Shown piece after piece: positions 42,318 through 47,668 of a DNA stretch of 47,668 nucleotides (within the stretch, counting starts at the first letter, position 1; each line of letters opens with the position of its first letter). The stretch is taken from positions 1 to 47,668 of the forward strand of contig CAJMQE010000021.1 in the NCBI GenBank assembly GCA_905215405.1, written 5' to 3'. This DNA comes from an uncultured bacterium. GTDB taxonomy: Bacteria > Bacillota > Clostridia > Lachnospirales > Lachnospiraceae. The notes below the pieces were generated by a model. It was not told the origin of the DNA and did no database searches. It saw only the letters and a list, made by a program, of their open reading frames with translations. The position numbers and the translations under genes were made by a program.

Positions 42318-42342
42318 GAAGACTTAAGAATGGAGAATGATT

Positions 42343-42783
42343 ATGAAAATACTTGTTATCAATGGACCAAACATTAATTTCCTCGGAATCAGGGAAAAAG
42401 GTATCTATGGTACCGAAGACTATGAAACCCTTGTCACTATGATCAAAGATAAGGCACAACAAATGAGTATAGATGTTGAAGTTTTTCAAAGTAACTATGA
42501 AGGCGCTATCATCGACAAGATTCAAGAAGCATATCACACAAAGGTGGATGGAATCGTAATTAATCCGGGTGCATTTACTCACTACAGCTACGCGCTGCGT
42601 GACGCACTTGCTTCTGTTGAAATCCCAAAGATCGAAGTACACATTTCAAATGTGCACAAAAGAGAGGAATTTCGTCATGTATCTGTAACTGCTCCCGTAT
42701 GTATGGGACAGGTTGTAGGACTTGGTCTGAAGGGATATTTATATGCAATGGAGGCATTGGTAGAAAGCAACAGAAAAAAGTAG
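42343..42783 (+). CDS. aroQ: Type II 3-dehydroquinate dehydratase
   Basis: A 146-residue enzyme converting 3-dehydroquinate to 3-dehydroshikimate. It has the N-terminal INGPNINFLGIRE, with the catalytic Tyr following in GIYGTEDY, the NPGAFTHYSYALRDAL loop and the EVHISNVHKREEFRHVSV motif. ATG 42343 has TGGAGA at a good distance; the frame also contains an ATG at 42337. It starts 25 bp after aroK. Downstream lies efp, as in Bacillus, but without the intervening peptidase gene. Confidence 0.96.
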   Translation: MKILVINGPNINFLGIREKGIYGTEDYETLVTMIKDKAQQMSIDVEVFQSNYEGAIIDKIQEAYHTKVDGIVINPGAFTHYSYALRDALASVEIPKIEVHISNVHKREEFRHVSVTAPVCMGQVVGLGLKGYLYAMEALVESNRKK

Positions 42784-42845
42784 TTGCGAAAAATGAACAT
42801 TTATTATAAAATATTATAAGAATATCCAAGGAGGTATACCAAGAT

Positions 42846-43403
42846 ATGGTACAAGCAGGCGATTTTAAAAACGGATTAACTGTTGAAATGGACAATAACA
42901 TTTACACAATTATTGAATTTCAGCATGTAAAACCAGGTAAAGGTGCTGCGTTCGTTAGAACAAAGTTAAAGAATATAAAGAGTGGTGGCGTTGTGGAGAA
43001 GACTTTCAGACCAACTGAAAAGCTTGAACTGGCGCATATTGACAGATCAGAATATCAGTATTTATATCGTGATGGAGATCTTTACAATTTCATGAACACT
43101 GAGACATATGAACAGCTCGCTCTTGGTGAAGAGAATGTTGGAGAGTCTCTGAAGTTTGTTAAAGAAAATGAAATGGTTAAGTTATGTTCACACAAAGGCA
43201 TTGTATTTGCAATTGAACCACCTCTTTTCGTTGAACTTGAGATTACAGAAACAGAACCAGGCGTTAAAGGTGATACAGCTACAGGTGCTACAAAACCTGC
43301 TACAGTTGAAACTGGCGCTACAGTTTATGTTCCACTTTTCGTTAACCAGAACGATGTAATCAAAATCGATACAAGAACAGGCGAATATCTTTCAAGAGTT
43401 TAA
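42846..43403 (+). CDS. efp: Translation elongation factor P
   Basis: A 185-residue EF-P with KOW-like, OB and C-terminal S1-like domains. It relieves stalling at polyproline. The modifiable lysine is K32 in HVKPGKGAAFVR, the equivalent of the position carrying 5-aminopentanol in Bacillus. AAGGAGG precedes the ATG. It follows aroQ by 60 bp and ends in a strong terminator. Confidence 0.97.
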   Translation: MVQAGDFKNGLTVEMDNNIYTIIEFQHVKPGKGAAFVRTKLKNIKSGGVVEKTFRPTEKLELAHIDRSEYQYLYRDGDLYNFMNTETYEQLALGEENVGESLKFVKENEMVKLCSHKGIVFAIEPPLFVELEITETEPGVKGDTATGATKPATVETGATVYVPLFVNQNDVIKIDTRTGEYLSRV

Positions 43404-43429
43404 TTTCTTGATTAGAATATTTATGAAAG

Positions 43430-43473
43430 AACTACGGAGGAAGCTGCATAGCAGTGGATTCCGTAGTTTTTTT
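43430..43473 (+). terminator. Terminator of efp
   Basis: AACTACGGA and TCCGTAGTT pair around a loop with a small CTGC/GCAG stem, followed by a run of T. Confidence 0.85.
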
Positions 43474-43528
43474 ATAACCAAATGAGCAGCAGACACATAG
43501 GATGATGTTATCTATGAGGGAGGTAGTA

Positions 43529-44056
43529 ATGGAAACACCAGTATTAGAGACAGATAGATTGATCTTAAGGCCGTTTCGCAAATCGGATGCAGAAGATGTA
43601 TTTACGTGTTGGGAAAGCGATCCAGAAGTTGCAAAATATATGTTCTGGACAAGTCATAATGATCCGGAAAAGACGAAGGAGTGGATCAGATTCGAAATAG
43701 GACAGATTCAGGTTAGCGATTGGTATCGGTTTGCACTTGTCACAAAGGATTCAAATGAGCTGATTGGAACAGCACTGATATATTATGAAGATGAAGTACA
43801 GAGTTGGGAAATCGGATATAATCTGGGCAGAAAATTCTGGGGCAAAGGTTATACTACCGAAGCAATGAAAAGAGTATTGAAATTTTCAAAAGAGGTATTA
43901 CATCTGACAGAAGTAGTCGGCAGATATGCAAAGGAAAATCCGGCTTCCGGAAATGTCATGAGAAAGCTGGGATTTACTTTTGAAAAGAATATTCCATATG
44001 AATGCAATGATGGTGCAGTATTGCGGGAAGGAATACAGTGTCGATTGAAATTATAG
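43529..44056 (+). CDS. GNAT-family N-acetyltransferase, RimJ/RimL-like
   Basis: A 175-residue acetyltransferase starting METPVLETDRLILRPFRKSDAEDVF, the classic RimJ/RimL-like opening. The acetyl-CoA-binding loop follows as IGYNLGRKFWGKGYTTEAMKRVL, with a further conserved ENPASGNVMRKLGF. The start at ATG 43529 has GGGAGG eight bases upstream; the frame is open from 43502. The acceptor, whether ribosomal protein, antibiotic or small amine, is unknown. It is a single gene flanked by terminators. Confidence 0.85.
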   Translation: METPVLETDRLILRPFRKSDAEDVFTCWESDPEVAKYMFWTSHNDPEKTKEWIRFEIGQIQVSDWYRFALVTKDSNELIGTALIYYEDEVQSWEIGYNLGRKFWGKGYTTEAMKRVLKFSKEVLHLTEVVGRYAKENPASGNVMRKLGFTFEKNIPYECNDGAVLREGIQCRLKL

Positions 44057-44075
44057 AACAACTGGTCAATAGAGA

Positions 44076-44143
44076 AAAAATGGAGCCTTTTTGGTGCGGA
44101 CGGAATGATTACTAAGTCTGCCAACAAAAAAGACTCCATTTTT
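44076..44143. terminator. Bidirectional terminator between the GNAT and DUF1540 genes
   Basis: AAAAATGGAG and CTCCATTTTT form a long stem continued by CTTTTT with AAAAAAG. T-runs lie on both strands. The loop also contains a CGGAC/GTCTG pairing. Confidence 0.8.
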
Positions 44144-44144
44144 A

Positions 44145-44456
44145 TTATTCGTTTACAAAGCTTGCGCAGATCGTTTGATCGGAATCCTGAGCTCTGTTAC
44201 CGGAAATGTCGATGTGATCGGCACTGCATTTGCAGTCGCTGTTATAGACGCAGTTCGTTACATCGCAGGATATAGAAAGACAGCCGTTTGGACTGACAGC
44301 GGAATTGGATGCACAATTACACTCGTTCTTATAACTTCCGCAGCAGGTATCTGCTGTTTTAGAAGCTTTTCCACCTTTTACATCGATCTGACTAAGGCAG
44401 CAGCAACGGTCGCTGTTATATCCACATGTACTAACGTTACAATCAAGTGCGGTCAT
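44145..44456 (-). CDS. Tandem DUF1540 cysteine-rich protein
   Basis: A 103-residue protein with two copies of the DUF1540 module: CNVSTCGYNSDRCCCLSQI and later CDVTNCVYNSDCKCSADHI. There are 14 or more cysteines in about 100 residues, spaced as in a small metal-binding fold. ATG 44456 has GGAGG upstream; the longer frame to 44525 has no homologous start. DUF1540 proteins occur widely in sporeforming Clostridia; a metal-binding role is inferred from the cysteines, not known. Confidence 0.85.
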   Translation of the reverse strand: MTALDCNVSTCGYNSDRCCCLSQIDVKGGKASKTADTCCGSYKNECNCASNSAVSPNGCLSISCDVTNCVYNSDCKCSADHIDISGNRAQDSDQTICASFVNE

Positions 44457-44611
44457 ATGGGAAACCTCCTGTATTAAAAGATTTATACAAATGATTGTGT
44501 GTGAACAGATTCTGCAGACAGGCAATCATTACATTGTACCTGCTTAGTATGACCAGAAAAGACGGATATCATTCCGGTGAAAGATACATGAACAGAATAA
44601 AACAAATAAAT

Positions 44612-44680
44612 AAAAAAACGACCTGTCATTGCAAGCATCTCGGTCTTTGTGAACGAAAACGCAGGAAATAGCAGGTCGTT
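44612..44680 (-). terminator. Terminator of lepB
   Basis: AACGACCTG at 44617-44625 pairs with CAGGTCGTT at 44672-44680 across a large loop. On the minus strand it runs into a T-rich tail. It lies about 28 bases past the lepB stop. Confidence 0.7.
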
Positions 44681-44707
44681 GATTATTTTTTTAACGTATT
44701 GTTAAAA

Positions 44708-45364
44708 TTAATTGATCATTTTAAAAGTGATATGTCCGCTGAAATATTTAAATTCTGCTTTTGCAAGAATTTTATCTTTTGCAACAAAGGTATTGGTCCA
44801 GTATCTGGAATCCAGAGAATTGTTCCGGTTATCGCCCATCATAAAATAATGTCCGGCTGGAACAAAGTATGTCAGCTTTTCACCAGTTGTATTCATTGGT
44901 TCACGAATATATGGCTCATCAAGTTGTTCGCCATTTACATACACATGGCCATCATAAATTTCTACCACATCGCCAGGAAGTCCAATGATTCTTTTGACAT
45001 AATTCTGTGTCTCGTCATCAGGATATTTGAAAATGACAACGTCACCACGCTGTGGATCTGAAAAGAGATAAGAAAGACGGAATCCAATAAGACGGTCGCC
45101 TTCCAAAATGGTATCTTTCATGGAACCAGTTGGAACTTTTGCATTGACAATGATGAAGCGGTTGCAGATAAATGCAATGATCACGGCAACAACTACAATC
45201 ATAACGTAGCTTAAAAGTTCACTCCAAACAGTAACTTTTTTGCGCTTTTTCTTTCCAGTTGATTTCGAGGTCTGCGATTCGAATGGTGAAGAAATGTCGT
45301 TCAGTTCGACATCTTCAATGTCATCGTCATATCTATTCGTGTTACGTGAATTTAATTCAGACAT
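44708..45364 (-). CDS. lepB: Signal peptidase I
   Basis: A 218-residue type I signal peptidase. A cytoplasmic N-terminal part (about 1-42, rich in acidic residues and a KKKRKK stretch) leads into one TM helix (about 50-70). The catalytic Ser lies in VPTGSMKDTIL near residue 80 and the general-base Lys in YVKRIIGLPGD near 122. The GDNRNNSLDSRYW box and the PLGDVV-like turn are typical. It cleaves signal peptides of secreted proteins such as the CotH-like protein. Confidence 0.95.
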   Translation of the reverse strand: MSELNSRNTNRYDDDIEDVELNDISSPFESQTSKSTGKKKRKKVTVWSELLSYVMIVVVAVIIAFICNRFIIVNAKVPTGSMKDTILEGDRLIGFRLSYLFSDPQRGDVVIFKYPDDETQNYVKRIIGLPGDVVEIYDGHVYVNGEQLDEPYIREPMNTTGEKLTYFVPAGHYFMMGDNRNNSLDSRYWTNTFVAKDKILAKAEFKYFSGHITFKMIN

Positions 45365-45397
45365 ATAAGAACCTTCCCTGTTTCTGAAATGAGAAAC

Positions 45398-45437
45398 ATA
45401 AAAATATAAGGTGATATGATTATCTCATATCACCTTA
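45398..45437 (-). terminator. Terminator of htpG
   Basis: TAAGGTGATATGA at 45407-45419 pairs with TCATATCACCTTA at 45425-45437, a perfect 13-bp stem with a five-base loop. On the minus strand it is followed by T-rich sequence. It ends the htpG transcript before lepB. Confidence 0.85.
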
Positions 45438-45514
45438 GCTATTATAATCTAAAAAATGTAAAAGAACAATGGTTTTTCGGAGAGTTCATAAATAATTTAT
45501 GAACACATTCCTTG

Positions 45515-47509
45515 TTATTTTGCAAGCAGATCCAGAATTTCATTCGAACGTGCAATGAATTTTGTCATCTGATCTGGATTTAATGGAGCATGGCTTAAAA
45601 GAGCCAAGTCGTAGAGCTGCTCACAGAAGATTCCTACATTTTCAGCTTCCTTATGACTTACAATATACTGTACAAGATTATTATTTGCATTTAATACCAG
45701 AGTCTGTCCTTCTGTACCGAACATGGATGGGTCCATACCATTCATGCCATACATCTTCATCATATCCTGCATACGTCTGCTCTGTTCGGATAATGTGATC
45801 ATAGAAGAAATAGAAGCATTCTTTAATTTCTCGACTTTGATCTCAAGCTTGTCATTGTTGAGGGCCTTCTTAAATACAGTCTGTAAAGTTTCTGTTGTTT
45901 CCTTTAATTCATCTTCAGATACTTCCTCTTTAAATGTATCAGAAAGATCAGTATCGATTCTTGCAAATTTCAGCTTGTCATTTTTCTGTTCCAGATGTGT
46001 GATAAATGGCTGGTCAATATTCTGATCCAGAACGACCGCATCCATTTTTTCTTCTTTGAACATATTGATGTACTGGCTCTGCTCAGTAGGATTTGTTACG
46101 TAGAAGATCGTATTTTCATGATGTTCTTTATTCTCTTCCAGACAGTCTGTAAGAGTCAGATATTTGTTGTCGATATTCTTGAAGAGAACGTAGTCCTTCA
46201 TCTTATCATAGAACTTTTCGTCTTTCAGACAGCCAAACTTAATAAATGGATTGATATCATCCCAGTATTTTTCATAGTTTTCTTTATCAGTCTTATACAT
46301 GCCGGAAAGTTTGTCAGCAACTTTCTTTGTGATGTAATCAGAGATCTTCTTTACAAAACCATCATTCTGTAATGCACTTCTGGAAACATTTAAAGGAAGA
46401 TCAGGACAGTCGATCACACCCTTTAAGAGAAGAAGGAATTCAGGAATAACTTCTTTGATGTTATCCGCAATAAATACCTGATTGTTGTACAGTTTAATTG
46501 TACCTTCGATCTGATCATACTGTGTATTAAGTTTAGGGAAATATAGAATACCTTTCAGATTAAATGGATAATCCATATTCAGATGAATCCAGAATAATGG
46601 CTCTTTGTAATCCTTAAATACTCTCATATAGAAAGCTTTGTATTCTTCATCGGTACAGTCATTTGGATGTTTTGTCCATAATGGGTGGATATCATTTAAT
46701 GCAACTGGACGTTTGAGAATCTTCGCTTTTTTCTTTGCAGGTTCTTTTTCTACAGTTTCTTTTGTTCCGTCTTCTTTTGTGACTTCTTCCGTTTTTGCTT
46801 CTTCAACAAAAGTTTCTACGACAGTATCTTTTTCTGTAACATCTGCTTCGTCAATCGTTTCTGTTGCAGGTTCGCCACTTTCATTTGTAAGGAAGATAGG
46901 TACTGGCATGAAAGAACAATATTTTTCGATTACTTCACGTGCACGGTATTCGTTTGCAAATTCATAGCTTTCCTCGTTCAGATACAGAGTGATTTCTGTA
47001 CCAGGAGTAGATTTGTCACATTCGGCCATATCATATTCAGTGCCACCGTCACAATCCCAATGAACTGCTTTTGAACCTTCCTTATAGGATAAAGTATCGA
47101 TTGTCACGCGGTCAGAGACCATGAATGCAGAATAGAAACCAAGGCCGAAATGACCAATGATCTGATCTTCGTTTGTTTTATCCTTGTATTTTTCAAGGAA
47201 TGCTTCTGCACCGGAGAAAGCGATCTGATTAATGTATTCATTGACTTCATCTGCGGTCATACCAATACCATTATCAATGATTTTGATTGTTTTTTCTTCA
47301 GAGTTGACTTTGACCCCAATTTTAAATTCTATATCATCGGGTGCCTGATATTCACCCATAACTTCAAGTTTCTTCAGCTTTGTGATTGCATCACATCCAT
47401 TAGAGATGAGTTCTCTGTAAAAAATATCGTGATCAGAATATAACCACTTTTTAATAACAGGGAAAATGTTTTCACTGCTGATTGAAAGACTACCATGTTT
47501 TTCTGCCAT
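45515..47509 (-). CDS. htpG: Molecular chaperone HtpG (Hsp90)
   Basis: A 664-residue Hsp90. The N-terminal GHKL ATPase domain has YRELISNGCDA, DNGIGM and GHFGLGFYSAF. The middle domain (about 270-510) includes the catalytic-loop SRSALQND. The C-terminal dimerisation domain is present. Between the N and M domains, at about residues 210-268, is an acidic-basic charged linker (rich in E, K and T) much longer than in most bacterial HtpG, giving a length above the usual 620-630. GGAG lies upstream of the ATG at 47509. Transcription starts from 47551-47579 and a CIRCE operator lies further upstream. Confidence 0.95.
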   Translation of the reverse strand: MAEKHGSLSISSENIFPVIKKWLYSDHDIFYRELISNGCDAITKLKKLEVMGEYQAPDDIEFKIGVKVNSEEKTIKIIDNGIGMTADEVNEYINQIAFSGAEAFLEKYKDKTNEDQIIGHFGLGFYSAFMVSDRVTIDTLSYKEGSKAVHWDCDGGTEYDMAECDKSTPGTEITLYLNEESYEFANEYRAREVIEKYCSFMPVPIFLTNESGEPATETIDEADVTEKDTVVETFVEEAKTEEVTKEDGTKETVEKEPAKKKAKILKRPVALNDIHPLWTKHPNDCTDEEYKAFYMRVFKDYKEPLFWIHLNMDYPFNLKGILYFPKLNTQYDQIEGTIKLYNNQVFIADNIKEVIPEFLLLLKGVIDCPDLPLNVSRSALQNDGFVKKISDYITKKVADKLSGMYKTDKENYEKYWDDINPFIKFGCLKDEKFYDKMKDYVLFKNIDNKYLTLTDCLEENKEHHENTIFYVTNPTEQSQYINMFKEEKMDAVVLDQNIDQPFITHLEQKNDKLKFARIDTDLSDTFKEEVSEDELKETTETLQTVFKKALNNDKLEIKVEKLKNASISSMITLSEQSRRMQDMMKMYGMNGMDPSMFGTEGQTLVLNANNNLVQYIVSHKEAENVGIFCEQLYDLALLSHAPLNPDQMTKFIARSNEILDLLAK

Positions 47510-47550
47510 AATAATACACTCCTTTGTTTAATATTTGCTTATGTAAAATT

Positions 47551-47579
47551 ATATTAGTACGTGTATTTTTACTTGTCAA
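47551..47579 (-). promoter_or_regulatory. Promoter of htpG
   Basis: On the minus strand TTGACA (47579-47574) and TAATAT (47556-47551) are 17 bases apart, about 40 bases before the htpG start. The -35 box is perfect. Confidence 0.75.
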
Positions 47580-47586
47580 GAGTAAA

Positions 47587-47613
47587 ATAGCACTCATCTG
47601 ACATGAGTGCTAA
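47587..47613. promoter_or_regulatory. CIRCE operator (HrcA binding site)
   Basis: ATAGCACTC-N9-GAGTGCTAA differs from the CIRCE consensus by a single base. HrcA bound there would repress heat-shock genes under normal conditions. It lies upstream of, not over, the htpG start point (about -43 to -69), so it may instead serve a gene to the right that is outside the window. Confidence 0.88.
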
Positions 47614-47618
47614 TAATT

Positions 47619-47668
47619 GTGCGCCTGGCGGCGCACGTTTCTAATGGGTGAAAGTCCTTAATCCGCCC
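47619..47668 (+). mobile_element. Probable 5' end of a group II intron, truncated by the window edge
   Basis: The sequence from 47619 starts GTGCGCC, a match to the GUGYG 5' splice boundary of group II introns. It continues with GGGTGAAAGTCC at 47645, a segment found near the start of domain I in many Firmicute introns. A GTGCGCC-tgg-GGCGCAC hairpin forms at the very start. The intron body and any reverse transcriptase lie outside the window. This is pattern recognition from 50 bases only. Confidence 0.5.

Overview
The window looks like a chromosomal segment of a spore-forming, low-to-moderate-GC Clostridia, most likely a Lachnospiraceae gut anaerobe. The evidence is the sporulation sigma factor SigG, a YlmC/YmxH-type sporulation protein and a DUF1540 protein, A-type RNase P RNA, a T-box in front of pheST, CIRCE control, strong GGAGG ribosome binding sites, and a pair of very large proteins resembling the DUF5716/DUF5717 families that I associate with Lachnospiraceae. 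The genus cannot be settled from the sequence alone. I recognise no prophage, CRISPR array, tRNA or rRNA gene.

Layout. 1-1600: a fluoride (crcB-motif) riboswitch with its terminator, followed by a cation/proton antiporter. 1800-3802: a self-regulated YtrA-type GntR regulator with an ABC ATPase and permease. 3840-9350: a two-component system (kinase with a repeat-rich extracellular sensor) divergent from a large secreted CotH-kinase-family protein; the promoter between them carries an exact 11-bp direct repeat typical of OmpR-type regulators. 9444-13701: an NhaC antiporter, a D,D-carboxypeptidase and a zinc-dependent phospholipase C-like protein; the terminator between the last two carries a 54-bp insertion-like sequence in its loop. 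13970-22332: rarA followed, with a 17-nt overlap, by three large poorly characterised genes: a roughly 1180-residue repeat protein, an Hsp70-like protein with degenerate ATPase motifs and a TPR-like tail, and a two-TM coiled-coil protein. This is my best candidate for an undescribed system.

22654-33876: a metallophosphoesterase, T-box-pheS-pheT, queA, a PilZ protein, RNase P RNA, then divergent pyrBI and trpS plus a lactonase-like beta-propeller. 34218-37222: an O-acetylhomoserine sulfhydrylase and a convergent GH43 glycosidase with a dyad operator. 37492-43403: sigG, thiT (opposite strand), a YlmC/YmxH-like gene, nrdR, a YqeG-type phosphatase, a 24-nt minisatellite, then aroE-aroK-aroQ-efp. 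43529-47509: a GNAT acetyltransferase, a DUF1540 protein, lepB and htpG. The right edge holds a CIRCE operator and, five bases beyond it, what looks like the 5' end of a group II intron that runs out of the window.

Four tandem-repeat arrays (12-nt x 9, 24-nt x 4, 39-nt x about 4, 24-nt x 5) occur at 3873, 5129, about 8600 and 40694. Gene starts were chosen by ribosome binding site and homology to family N-termini, so several differ from the longest open frame. All family names rest on motif recognition by eye; no database search was run.
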